Shown: piece after piece, positions 1 to 12,205 of the stretch | How the letters are laid out: every line of letters begins with the position of its first letter | How positions within the stretch are numbered: the first letter of the stretch is position 1 | NCBI GenBank assembly: GCA_009192285.1 | Contig: CM018606.1 | Span: 1,912,081-1,976,080 of the forward strand | Direction: 5' to 3' | DNA length: 64,000 nt | Source: Morchella semilibera | Lineage: Eukaryota; Ascomycota; Pezizomycetes; Pezizales; Morchellaceae | Notes under the pieces: generated by a model | Seen by the model: the letters and a program-made list of their open reading frames with translations, nothing else | The model's database searches: none | Told to the model about the DNA's origin: nothing | Made by a program: the position numbers and the translations under genes

Positions 1-655
1 AGGGTTAGTTAGATTCTGTCTGTGTGAGTGGAGGAGGGGGGGGGGGTGCGGGGTAGACTTGCGATTACTGTGGATGGCGGGGCCATTGTCGATGTTTGTA
101 TTGTATTGTTATTATTATTGCCTGTAGAGAATACGGTTGGAGATCTGAGTTGGAGAGATCTTCTGGATCTTCTGAGGGGTTGTTGATGATGTTGTTGTAT
201 TAACTGGCCCCCACACGATGACGACGAAGCCAAGGCCCTGTAAGTATTGCCGGGCAGGGTACATGTCGGTACATGTCGGTACATACTTTTCTTATGCATC
301 CAGGATCTTCATCATCACATCTCACTTCCGGTTTTATGCGCATCACTCAAACCCGAGCCTCCCGCACCCGATGAGCTCTCTCTGCCAAGACCGAAAGCTT
401 AACTTATCCTACCCGCGAAGCTTTCCAGGGAAGAGAAAAGAAGGGGTCCACACTAGACACTTTTCCTTGCGTGTGGGCGCTCCTCATTTTTTTTTTTTTT
501 TTCCTTCCCTCGATCATCCCCTACACACCACCCAGCTATTCCAAATATCCTCTCCTTCTCCCTCTCTCCCTCTCCCTCCCCATCATCTCCCTCTCCCTCT
601 CCCTCTCCCTCTCATCTCTATCTCTCCTACCATTGATACACAATTGTGCCAATCG
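1..655. other. Upstream region with pyrimidine-rich promoter/5' leader
   Basis: No gene is supported here. A (CT)/(CCCTCT)-rich tract at about 545-620 lies directly before the start codon of the next gene, as is common in fungal promoters and 5' leaders. A 10-nt unit (ggtacatgtc) occurs in tandem at about 257-286, and a T run sits at about 488-502. An open frame of 96 codons on the minus strand at the left edge is low-complexity and could be part of a divergent gene outside the window. Confidence 0.5.
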
Positions 656-3600
656 ATGGCGTTGAAGGCGAAAAGAGCGTGGGACGCGCTGTCGGTGGAA
701 CTGACGAGAGGTATGTTTTTATATGTGGGTTATTATCATCTCTATTATTTATGTATGGTGACGTCGGTCGCGTTAGTGCTATGGGATCAGGGAATTAAGG
801 CAGACAGAACAGACGGAATGCTGATGGGCGTACAGATAGGCTGCCGAAGCGGATATTCAAGTGTGTTCTTGCAACGACTCTGACTGGTACGTACAATACA
901 TGCTCGCTCGTGCGTAAAATAATTACATGTATACATAATTCTGACTCTTAACACTGGCCTGGTACATAGTCATCATCACACTGCTCCCAAACATTCGATG
1001 TATGTTCCCTCCCATCCTTCAGTCGCTACATACTAGAGTACATACATACAATGTCTACAATAAATACACTAGCAAAAAAGGAAAAACGAAAAAAGAGAAA
1101 AGCGCTGACTCGGTGCTGGTGAAGATGTCTACGGCACCGCTGCCTACCTTGGCTCCATCACGACTGTGTTTGTGTCCTGGCTCCCCCTCGTTCTCACCTG
1201 TTTTTTTTTAACCCTTCCAGTAATTCTATGTTTGACCCCTCTTACTGACTCTACAACAGCTTCGGTATATCCAACGAAGCTCGCCATGAACTCACCTACC
1301 ACACACAGTTTTCTCTAACAGCTTACCAGGACACCCCGGCCGCCGCCTTGGATCCATGGTGGAAGGTATCCCACACAACTACCCCCGCCCTTCCCCTCTC
1401 TCTCTCTGTAGAGGAGAATAAAAATCAGGCAGGCAATCATTGACTCACCTAGCCTTAATACTTGCTGCCATCGGCGCCGTCATTGGCGTCGCCTGGACCA
1501 CGCTCGCAACCTTCCTGGGCTCTCTCGTGCATTCCTCCAACATCCAAGCCATGATGGCCATCCGCGCCGTCTTTGTAGTGATTGCCCTCTTCGTGCATGG
1601 ATACGTGCGGAGCTCCACACCGCGCCTCTACCTCCTTGTCCTACTCATGATTTTTCCCGTTCTCATCGGGCTGGTATACCCCCCCTCTGTAGCCCAATCA
1701 ATCCGTAAACCATATGAGGTTTTTGTTTTCAGAAAAAAGAGAACGTTTACCTAACTTGCCCCACCCCCGTGACCCACAATCGTAGACCTCCCCCTCCTTC
1801 GCCGTCTCGCCCATGTTCCCCAAACAATTCCTCTACCCCATCCTCACCGCCGTCGCCATCGTCCTCCTCGTAAACGTCCTCATCTTCCCCGAGTTTGGCA
1901 GCACCTACCTCGGCCTAACCACCATCCAGACCCTCCAGTCGACCGTGCGCGTCCAGCGATCCGCAAACGCCCTCTTTGTCGCGTACGCGTCCGCCGCGGG
2001 CGCGGACAATGATAAGCTCCTGCGCGAGCTCACGGCCTCGAAGGCGGAGCTGCGCAAGCAGGTTGCCGGTTGCAAGGGCGCAATGACCGAGTGCTCTTTC
2101 GAGCTCGCCTTCTCGGTGCTGGCTCCATGGGAACTGCAGCCAATTGCCAGCCGGGGTATCAAGCGCCTTGTCGCAAACACGGTCAGTCTGGTCGGCGCGT
2201 GCGAGAGCGAGTATGCGCTTTTGGGGCGACAGCCCCAGCGCGAGTGCGGGGACGGGGATAAAGAGTCGGAGGGTAAGAAGAGGGAGCGCGAAGAGATCGA
2301 TAAGCTGCGGCCAAAGCGCGAGATCGAGAGCGGCGACGAACAGCTCCTTAGATATCTTTTGCGGCGGTGAGTACTTGTACTTCTTATACTCTTGTTCATG
2401 GAGTCACCCCGAAAAGCGAGTGATACCCTGTGATGACCACGAGTGACAAGCCATGACTGGGTTGAACTGGGCTAACGTGACATGCGCAGCGTCGAGCACC
2501 CGTTGAATGGCCTACAGGCGGTGATCGACCGCTCGATGGAGATAGTAAACAGCTGCGTGGCCTACACATACGAGGTTCCGACGCTCCCCGCGCACAAGCA
2601 AGGAGGGACGCCGCGGCGCCCGCACGGAATCCTACTCGAGGAGCTCGACATCTACATCGACAACCTCTCGTCGGCCATCGACCGCTTCGGACAGCTGACG
2701 ACGGACGCGCTCGAGGGCGCTGCAGTGCTGACGGAGCCCGTTGCAGACGCGGAGGGCGACGTGGACGTGATGCCGAGGGACGAGGTGTTCCTGATCTCGT
2801 CGTTCATGCTTAACCTGCGCCAGGCGGCCAGCCACACGCTCGACATGCTGGTGTGCAGCCGCGGCCTGGTTGAGAAGCGGCTGGAGCGCCGCGGGCGCCG
2901 CAGACTCTGGTTCCCAAAGATCAAGTTCCGCAAGTGGCTCTTCTCGGGGCGGGAGGAGGCCGACCGCATGCCCTCTGTGAACCGGGACGCCTTCGCGGTG
3001 GACGGTGCCGACGGTGACGAGTCTGACTATGGGTCCAGTCGGGAGGCGCTGACGCGGGAGCGGCGCAGGCGTGAGAAGAGGGAGAGGACGTGGAGGGAGA
3101 GGCTGGCGGACGGGTTGGAGTGGGTGGCGGCGAGCGACGACATGCTCTACGCGTTCAAGCTGACGCTTGGGGTCACCATCTGTGCCTGGCCCGCGTTCGT
3201 CTCGAGCTGGGCTGAGTGGTTCTATCTGAGTCGTGGGGTGTGGGTGGCGCTGATCTTCGTCCTCGTGTTTGAGAATGCAGTAGGGTCCACGATCTGGATC
3301 TTTGCGCTACGGGCCGTGGGGACCGTCATTGGCAGTACGTGGGGGTATGCGGCGTATAAGGCGCGCGGCGGGAACGTGGTGGTCATTGCGGCCATGATCA
3401 TGGTCGGGTCCATACCCAGTTATTATGTCCAGCTGGGGACAAAGTACATGAAGGCGGGAATGGTCTGCACGATCAGTATGTGTGTGGTTGCGGTGAGCAC
3501 GCATCTGCAGACGGTGCCGGGAAGCTCAGAGGAGAACTTTTATAAGAGGACGGTGACTATGCTGATTGGTGAGTTTGAATTATGTGATATTGAGAGGAGG

Positions 3601-4782
3601 AAGGGGGGGCCAATTGCTGACTGACTGACTGATCAGGCGGATGTGTGGCCACGCTGGTACAAATGATCATTCTGCCGGCAAAGGCGCGGGTGAGGTTGAA
3701 GGAGAGTTTGGCATCCGCCATCGTCCAGATCAATAGGATGGAGTCGTGCATCGCCTACGGTGTTGACGAGATCAGAAATATCACGAGCTCCCCGCGCGTC
3801 TTCAAGAAGTTTGAGAGGGCCAGGAAGAAGGCTGAAGCATCCCTGGCGAGCGCAGAGACGTTCCTGACATTCACGCGCCAGGAACCCCGACTCAAAGGTA
3901 GCTTCGAGATGCAAGAGGTCGTCTATAAAGAGGTAACCGCACCTTCCCCCAACTCTCTCCCCCCACCCTCTCTAACCCATAGATCCCCCCCTACAGATCA
4001 TCTTCGTCCTCAGGCAGATCGTCGACCGCATGGAGAACCTCGTGCAGATGCGCAAGGCCTACGGCTCTGCCATCCTCGAGCAGTACAACGCCCGCGTCTA
4101 CAGCTACCGCCGGAACGTGGCAGCCTCGATCACACTGATGCTCTTTGCGTGCCACGAGGCCCTGACCACCAAGCTCCCGCTGCCGCAGTTCCTACCCTCG
4201 GCACGCATCGCCCACCTGCGCATGGTGGTGCGCGTGCGCCAGCTCCTCATGGAGGAGGAGGACGACGACAACGACAACGACCAGGACAACGGCAAGGGGG
4301 AAGCAGAGGGGGAGCGTTCGCACGGGGGCGCCGCAGCACTCGCAAAGCGGCGTGCGCTGCGACTCAAGTTTTTGTCGTGGAATGCGGCCACGGCCGCGCT
4401 CGAGGAGTGCATAGAGTATGTGGAGGAGCTGGTGGATCTGCTGAAGATGCTGGTTGGCGCGAACGAGTTCCGCTCGGGACTGCTCAACAGGCCGACCTAC
4501 AGGGAGTATGTGGAGCGCATCAGGCAGGCGCGCAGTGGGGCGGGGCCGCGGGATGGGAAGGAGGAGGAGGACGGGAGGACGGTGGCGACCACGGGGAACT
4601 CGTTGGCCAGGTTGACGAGTAGGATGATTGGCGGGGAGGAGCAGCAGGCAGGGGCGGAGGATATTCCTAACCCGTTGCAGAGGATACAGAGTAGGAAGGC
4701 GGTGGGGGCAAAGATGGGGAAGGTGAAGAGTGAGGTTGTTGGCGGCGGCAGCGGCGGTGGTAGAGCTTTTAAGGAAGAGTGA
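656..4782 (+). CDS. ArAE/BRE4-like multi-pass membrane protein (6TM N-terminal and FUSC-type C-terminal halves)
   Basis: Predicted integral membrane protein of the fungal aromatic-acid-exporter/'ER transporter 6TM N-terminal' family, related to S. cerevisiae BRE4 (brefeldin A sensitivity). The start MALKAKRAWD and the early exons 656-710, 836-886, 970-999, 1125-~1198 and 1330-1375 give RLPKRIFKCVLATT, ITLLPN, GTAAYLGSITTVF and HPGRRLGSMVEG, the usual N-terminal pattern. Later exons are 1429-1673 (hydrophobic segments), 1786-2366, 2490-3568, 3637-3932 and 3997-4782; all junctions from 1429 on keep frame. A second hydrophobic block at about 3130-3690 (VTICAWPAFVSSW, LVQMIILPAKARVRLKES) is the FUSC-like half. 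The acidic and Gly/Ser-rich tail ends at a TGA at 4780. The splice between the exons at 1125 and 1330 could not be closed in frame by eye, so a small exon may be missing there. The transported substrate is unknown; the fungal paralogues are poorly characterised. Confidence 0.85.
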
Positions 4783-6450
4783 GGTGGTTTTGGCTTTTCT
4801 CTCTCTTTCTCTCTCCCTGGTGGGATCTCTTATTTTGTTTATTTTTATATAGGACTGGGCTTTGACTTTGGGTGAGGGGCGCTGGAAATCATTTACTTTT
4901 TATTATCATTGAGTCCCTTTTCTTTTTTCTTTGGGCAACATTTTTGTGAAATGAAGTCGTATGAGTGCGTATATGAAGCCATGTGAGTGCTTCAGCCATG
5001 TGAGCGCATATCTCTTCATATTTTGCCATGCAGTGTGCGTGCAAACACCAGTATGAGTGCAAACACCAGAAGAAAAAGCAAAGTCAACCCCAACTGGCTC
5101 TTTGTTGGTCTTAGACACATTTTTGAGCAAGAAATATCTAGGTTCTATTACCTCATGTAAGCTAGATCTACATACGAGCTCATATGAGTTTTATATGAAT
5201 TCATAAAATCCTAGATATAGATTCAGAAAGCAAACACCCGCGCATAGGCTATGCAATAATAATAATACATAATTCCACATGCGCCTTCATACGTCCTCAT
5301 ACGTCTTATGAACTCATAGCCTTCCGTTAAATTTCCCCGCCCTACAGCAAACATGAAGAGTATGAAGCATAGAATGGAACGCTCTTACTGTTAACAACTC
5401 AGGAAAAAGAGTCACAGTATCGTAGGCCTCCTCGTATACCATGTTACTGCTTCTTATATACCCACAGAATTGCTGTATCACCAGCAGGGCCGCCGCCGAC
5501 TCGCCCATGCGTCGTGCAATGTTGTATTCAAGATCAAATCTCTGCTCAATTGCCCTGATGTTTGTACCCCCGTCGTTCGTTATTAATAGCTTGCTGTAGT
5601 CTCCCTTTGCTCCACGTACCCTAGCCCCCTTTGGGCAGCATCTGTAAGCCCTTTGGTCTTCTCGCTGAACGTTCGATATATGATATCAGGACCCCTTTCT
5701 CCTCTAGGGGTCTCTTGATTCCATCTCCTACCTTATTTGATTATTATACATGCATTACATTAGTACGTGTAGTAGTTCTCATTATTATCCCACCCAACGG
5801 GGGCATCGAGTGATATATCGTGCGTGACTCCTGAACCGGCCGGCCGACCTCAAGGTTTGCACTCATTCATAGTGCAGCACATGTATGTCCAAAAAGAACC
5901 GCGGCAACAAGGGCAAAATACACATTACGGCGTCTCACAGATCACAACCTGGACACACCAGTGAAATCTGCTATGCAAACCAATTACAAGCCAAAAGAGG
6001 CTCGCCCGCCAGGGCTCACAAACACAACACAACATGATACGTAGCCCCCTCATCTGCGTAGTGGCTAGTCCAGGTAACTTTATGCACACCCCCCCATCCA
6101 GAGGCGGGGTTGGGAGAGGCGGCGGGCGGCGTGGATCACAGGATATCACTCGAGTGGTAGCTGCTGGTTCTATTTTACGGACCCGTATATAGCTGGGTTG
6201 CATGTGAGGAGAATCGTGTGATATAATATACAATACAGTTGAAAGAAGCTGTAGGGGAGAGATTGAGAGTGTGAAGACTGCATACATGAGCTTGTAGGTC
6301 TCTCTCTGTCTACGCTCTCGCCGACCCGCTTTAGCTCCAGAATAAAAAAGAGAAAAGAAACATTCAACGCCAACACCAACACCAAAATAAACAAGCAGAA
6401 TAAAAAAAAAAGGAAACGACGGGGAGAAGAATTCATTACAACTACCCTAA
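4783..6450. other. Intergenic region, 3' ends of convergent genes, degenerate repeats
   Basis: No gene is supported. About 4930-5320 is rich in degenerate CGTATGAG / CATATGAG words on both strands and contains two near copies of a TGAGTGCAAACACCAG-type unit (about 5034-5068), which suggests an eroded repeat. One CGAGTGAT motif lies at 5807-5814 and an inverted copy inside CACTCGAGTG at about 6146. The remainder shows nothing recognisable. Confidence 0.45.
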
Positions 6451-7620
6451 TTAGATACGACTCCCCGTCTGCAGCGGCCACTTCCGGTCCCACGCCGCCC
6501 CCACAACCTCCCCTCTCCATCCCCACGCCACACAATAATGCCTCGCCAGCAGCCTCCACTCCTCCATCTCATCCAGCATCTCCAGCGCGCCAATCCTCGC
6601 CCTCTCCCCCTCCTCCACCCACATCTCATACAAAAAGTCCACATCCGCTGCCTCCTGACCACCCGTGAGCCCTAGCAACCGCAGCCTCTCCTTCTGCCTC
6701 TCGAGGTTCGAGTACTTCTTTAGCGTCTTGAGCACGATCCCGCGCGCTGCCAGGTTCTGCACCATCACCTTGCCGAACGCATCGCCGCCGCCGATCGGCT
6801 CATACAGCACCATTGCGACATTGTGGCCAAAGTCGGCCGTGATCCAGCGCACGATCTCGTCCGCCTCCTGCGGCGCAAGGTAGATCAAGCAGCACTCGGA
6901 GATGAAGAGCGTTGGGAGGGCGGGGTCCACGCCCGCCGGCAGTGCGCACCCCGGGTGCAGGCTGCGCAGGTCCAGCGGGTGGATGTGGTAGTGTGGCGAT
7001 GCGAGGGCGTCGGTGGTGAGCGTCGTCGGCGCGGACAGTAGCAGCTCGGAGGAGACCAGCGACGGGGATCCGTGTGTCAGCGCTCGAATCTTGCGCGACG
7101 TCACGGCGGAGAAGTCGAGTTCGTGGTAGACGAGGGATTGGAGGGCGTCGCGGTTCGGCCCAGCGAGAAGACGGAAGTATCGTGTGTCGGAGCCGGCGCC
7201 GAGGGAGATGATCTGTTTTTGGGAGGCGGTGGAGGAGATGAAGCTGGCGACGAGCTGGTCGATGGCGGTTGTGCGCACGTAGGTTCCTGGTGGGGGGTGT
7301 TAGATTGCTAGCTTCCTCTTCCTCTTCTTCTCCCCCTCCCCCACTTCTTATTATATCCCTATGGGGGTACTATCTAGAGATTGTGGCAGACCTCGATTAA
7401 TCAGTGGCAGCTTCCTCTGGACGGGCCCTTCAACGAAGGCTCTCGCAAACGGGTCAGTGAGATATCCGGTCTCGACGGCACTGAGACGCGAATGGCTTGC
7501 ATCTTGGTCGGTTTGCTGGACGACCCTATCTTTGGCTTCGGGGGTCTGGTCTTTCTCTCTATCGTCGTCCCCAGTCCTGAAACGGTTTGGGCCTGGGAAA
7601 CGGATGGGGGTTGAGGTCAT
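6451..7620 (-). CDS. PPM1: Leucine carboxyl methyltransferase 1 (PP2A methyltransferase)
   Basis: Methylates the C-terminal leucine of the PP2A catalytic subunit using S-adenosylmethionine and so favours holoenzyme assembly. There are two exons on the minus strand, 7620-7392 and 7286-6451, joined at a glycine (LINRG / TYVRTTAID); together they encode 354 residues, close to the family's usual size. Exon 1 carries [16 protein letters not shown]. Exon 2 opens with [11 protein letters not shown] and then [16 protein letters not shown], the SAM-binding motif I typical of LCMT1. [20 protein letters not shown] and VMVLYEPI-like segments ([16 protein letters not shown]) follow as in PPM1. The ATG at 7620 is the only one giving the conserved N-terminus. 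The family assignment is secure; its biochemical role is inferred from homology. Confidence 0.93.
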
Positions 7621-10379
7621 TGTCGATAGTGGAGATGGAAGTATAGGTAGGTGGAGTAGAGTTGGTGATGATGGTGATGGAGGTGGTGGGGTAGCAAGCT
7701 GTGATGGTGGGGTAGCAGGTACGTACAGTACGTAGCCTTACCGTAGGTATCAATGATTGTAGATGCAAGTGATGTCAAGGAATGGGGTGTGTGTGTAACA
7801 TTAACAGCCTTGGCAATAAGGGTCCTCTCAACTTTCTTTTAAAAAGGTCCCTGAGCTGCTACGCAGTACAATCAATATCTACACCCATAGAACAAGTCTT
7901 AAGTACATACCTGGAGAGGTGCTGTATCAGGGATGCTAATTTCTGATTACTATTCGTCCTCTTAGCATTATTATTATCATTATCGTTATTATCCTTTATT
8001 GCGAATTTACGGTCTGGCATCTCTGGACCAAAGCCTGCAATGGAGTATGGTTGGGTATGGAGTAGAGTAAACCCTCTCTATCTGCACTGCACCCCCCTCC
8101 CCTATCGCTAATCTTGTAGCACCATTGAGCCAGCTGAGTCAAAAGCCTTAATATCAATTGAGCCAAGTACGATGTTTAGCGCCGCTAATATCATAGAACC
8201 CAATCATCATCATGTAATAGATTTCCATCCTAATCTACGATTCAACCCCTTCTATCGGTCGCGCCGCCGGCCTCGAAAAGGGGCAGTCTAGAGTACACCG
8301 AGACGGGGGGCTACCAACGTCGGTGGCTTGAACTGGGAAAACAAAACAATGATGGTGGCGCTGTCCAGGTACTTTTTTTCTTTTTGTTTTTTCGAGAGAG
8401 AGAGTTCCCTCGATCTTGAGCGCAAAATGATATGATATTCTCGGTGCTAGGTGAATGAATGGACGGGTGAGGGCATGCCCCTGATTTACTTCCTTTCTTT
8501 CCTAGCACTCTACATAGATACATGTAGATAGAGCAGGTTCTAATTTCGAGAACGCTGTTTCCGTACCAACGGACAGGTACCGTCAGCCTGTCTGTCCTGT
8601 ACCTGCAGTAGAGTAGATAACAACATAAGACCCTTCGCTTCGCCCGCGTCTTGTCTCGCTCGCTTCCTGTGATAGCGACAACACCGTGCGGCGCGGTGAT
8701 CCCCTCTGCTACAATTCAGAGTAGAGGTACTCTAGAGTCGAGTACCTACATATCTGCTGCTGCTGTTGTGTAAATTTAACATCATATGACCTGCATGCTG
8801 CATGGAACTCACTTAGGCAAAGCCCTGAGGTCCTGGTCCTGGCCCTGGTCGAGGGACTATGTAGAGTAGGTACATAAATAATGGCGGGGAGACCAGGGGA
8901 GAAAGCAGGCAAGCCCTGAAGGAATTCAAGGCTATGATCTGATCTGTGGGGAGAGCTCTTCGCACTGACGAGAGAAGGGGGGGGAAGTGAGGCGAATTGG
9001 ATACGCCACTGTGCAGCGCATCGTGCGTGCAGTGCAGTGCAATGACTCTCGCCTAACCTGCAAGCGAATAAAAAATGAGATGAGACGAAACGAAATGAAG
9101 AAGAGGTGCACTTTGTTCTCTTCGGAAGTGGGCCGGAACGCCGAAAAACTCTTATTTACTATTTACTGCTGTGCTGACTGGCATGGCTGGCATGGCAACA
9201 GATGAAATCCATACCTGATCTGAAATCCTGATCCGTACCTACATAACAACCTCTACACACACACACACATGTCTACGGCACAGCGCATCCTAATATCCTC
9301 TACCTACTCTACTTTGTACTTCCCACCCACGCCCCATAGTCTTGAGATCAGCAATTAGCCTCTAGCCCTCCAATTGCAGGTCAGCTCTTCTTAGAGTAGT
9401 TACGTCTGCTATCCCCCCCCCTCTCTTCCACTGCTGTCCATGGCGGTAGGAAAGTAGGTCCCCATGTGCCGCTGAGAGTAAGAAGCAACCTTGATATTAC
9501 TCGTCCGTTCCAAATCACCATCATATCTTTTTTAGGGCGCTCATTTGACCCCAATCTAAAAGGCGTGCATTAGCGCCAGCTCCGGTTCCCAAATGTTAAC
9601 TAACTTTGCTACCTACCTTAATTGTAACTGGTTTCTTCCCAATTTCCCAATCCACACCTCTTTATACGCTTAATACGCTTAATACGCCCCCTCTCCATCT
9701 TCCCTGATCTGACCAATCGTATATTGCTCGTAGACCCTCCCCCATAGCCATAACGAATAATAAACAGTGCACTAGCACACCTCTTAAGGTTAATATGTGA
9801 ACTGAGACCGGAGCCTCTGGTAGCTAGACCACCCACCCACCTAGCCTAGAGAAATGTGGTGTTCATAGTAGAGATGCTGTTGGTAGTTTGGGTTGGATTT
9901 TAGGTTAGGTTGGTAGGGCCGAATTCAAACACATCGTGGAGACTCCCCTTGCGGTACCTTGCACCAGTGCCTATGTGGTCTCTCTCAAAGTGTTCTGCGC
10001 CGCCCCGCTCGTTGGTTCGTGTGGAGCCATGCAGTTATTATGGCCGTCTCCCCCCTTCGAATCCCCTTCTTCTTTCCCTCACCTTGTCGTCGACGTTCTT
10101 TTCGCTCGAAGGTGCTCCCTCCCCCTCCCCCTCCCCACTCTCCCTAGTCAGTAATTCGAAGCCGCAGTCGACTCTCACTCTTTCGAGTCCGACGCACTAC
10201 ATTCATTCTCTTTACATCAAGCAACTCTGCCTCTAGGGAGATTGCAGTCACTCATTCTATTAAAGTCCCGAATCTCTAAAGACCTTATCAACACCCAGGT
10301 CACACACACACACGCACACACACACACCACGTTCATTCAAAAGAAAAAACTAATAAATTATAATTACTAATAAAAAACT
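7621..10379. other. Long intergenic region between divergent genes (PPM1 and SUN promoters)
   Basis: About 2.8 kb without a supported gene. It holds simple sequence such as CA repeats at about 9254-9269 and 10302-10328, repeated TTAATACGC units at about 9666-9690, and a pyrimidine-rich leader at about 10060-10145 before the SUN-family gene. Open frames here are short, low-complexity and without recognisable domains. Confidence 0.5.
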
Positions 10380-12205
10380 ATGCATTCCTTCAAACTCACC
10401 ACCGTCGCCGCTGCGGCGCTTTTCTGTTTGTCGGCCGTAAATGCAGAGTCCCATGCCGCTATGGCAAGAAGACATATGCATGTCCACTCCCACAAGAGAG
10501 CGGAGATCACGAAGCGCTCAACATGTGAATTCCCCAAAGATGCTGGCTTGGTCGCTGTAACCCCAGGGGAGAAGAATGCTGGATGGGCCATGTCCCCGGA
10601 TCAACCGTGCAAGCCTGGTATGTCGAGTGATAGGTTATGCACCAGCGAGAAGGAAGCTACGAACTAACCAACCAACCGGGGTATAGGAATGTACTGTCCA
10701 TATGCTTGTCCTCCGGGTCAATTGATGGCTCAATGGGATCCTAACGCAAAGACATACTCATACCCACAGTCAATGGTACGGCTTTCGGGCAGAATTGTTT
10801 TTTTTATTGAAGGGGCTAACAATTGGGTACGCAGAATGGAGGGCTTTACTGTAACGAGGATGGCGAAATCGAAAAGCCATTCCCTAAGAAGCCCTACTGC
10901 TATGATGGTGCTGGAACTGTTAGTTGCAAGAACAAGGCGGGTGGACAGGTCTCGGTTTGCCAGACTGTCCTGCCAGGTAATGAGGCAATGCTTATCCCAA
11001 CCCTCGTTGAGAGCATGTCCGACCTTGCAGTTCCAGATACATCTTACTGGGCCAAAACTGCAGCGCAGTAAGTAGAATTCCACACTCAAAAATTAAAATA
11101 AACTTGAAAAAAAAGCTAACACGAGTGTAGCTTTTACATCAACCCTCCAGGCGTCAATCCCGAAGAGGCATGTGTCTGGGGAACTAAGGACAAGCCAGTT
11201 GGTAACTGGTCTCCTTACGTTGCAGGCGCAAATGAAGTGGACTCTGGCGTAACCTTCGTCACAATCGGCTGGAATCCCATTTACATCGAGCCTGATGTCA
11301 CCTTCAGGGATGTTATGCCTGACTGGGGTGTCAAGATTGAGTGTGAAGGTGGAAAGTGTGGTGGTCTCCCCTGCTACATTGACCCTAACGAACACAAAGT
11401 CAACGAAGTTTCCCAGAAGAACCCTCCTGGCGCCGGAGGAGCAAACTTTTGCGTTGTTTCAGTACCAAAGGGCGCAAAGGCCAACATTGTCGTGTTCAAC
11501 AAGGATAGTGGTAGTGGTGAGGAGACTAAGAGCAAATCAGCTTCTTCATCCTCTGCCAAATCCACCCCATCTCCGACCAAGTCCGCATCATCTGCTAGCA
11601 AGACACCAGAGGCTACTAGCACGGAACCGGCCAAAAAGTCTTCAAGTGCGAGCTCCACAAAGAGCTCTGGGAGTGCGAGCCCCACAAAGAGCTCTGGGAG
11701 TGCGAGCTCCACAAAGAGCTCTGGGAGTGAGAGTTCACGCACAACTAACTCACCATCTACAAAAACCGATTCTCCTTCATCTACTAAGACTAAAGACGTC
11801 AAAGGCCCGGAACCCACAGGCACTTCAGATAACGATGAGGGCTCAGAAGAAGACTCAGAGGAGGGTTCAGGGGAGGAGGGCGAATACGGAGGCGATGACT
11901 CTGAACATGAAGAGGGCTCCGACGATTATGGATCTTCTGGTGATGATGAGGACTCCGACACAGCTATCCACCCCGACGATGGTGCCGAGTTTATTGCCGT
12001 CGATGATGACCAGTCTTCAAGTGAATCACCTTCTGACGCTACTGAGTCTTCAGAGCAGGCTAGCGGTGGTGGAAGCCCTACTACTTCTGGTTCTTCATCA
12101 TCGTCAACTGACCAGCCACTCAGCTCTGGTGGATCGATTTCATTCTCAAGGGCTACATCTATGACTATTTTCAGTATATTTTCTGCCTTGGTTATCTTAT
12201 TATAA
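10380..12205 (+). CDS. SUN-family secreted glucan-active protein, Ser-rich, probable GPI anchor
   Basis: Four exons (10380-10617, 10687-10775, 10835-11067, 11131-12205) encode 544 residues. Residues 1-22 form a signal peptide (FKLTTVAAAALFCLSAVNA). A SUN-family domain (GH132 type, as in SIM1/UTH1/SUN4) covers about 45-260, with the hallmark Cys-rich stretches STCEFPKDAGLVAVTP, MYCPYACPPGQLMAQWDP, GGLYCNEDG, YINPPGVNPEEACVWG and VTFVTIGWNPIY. A Ser/Thr-rich stalk with an 11-residue unit (KSSGSAS.T) repeated at about 400-425 and an acidic Glu/Asp-Ser segment follow. The last residues (TSMTIFSIFSALVILL) are hydrophobic like a GPI-addition signal. In classic SUN4-type proteins the Ser-rich part precedes the domain; here it follows, which fits the less studied second SUN group. 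The likely site of action is the cell wall, in wall remodelling or septation; the activity itself is inferred. Confidence 0.9.

Noticed and set aside
9-299. Minus-strand open frame of 96 codons at the left edge
   Set aside because: Low-complexity (poly-Asn, Ser, His) with no domain; could be the end of an outside gene but nothing supports it.
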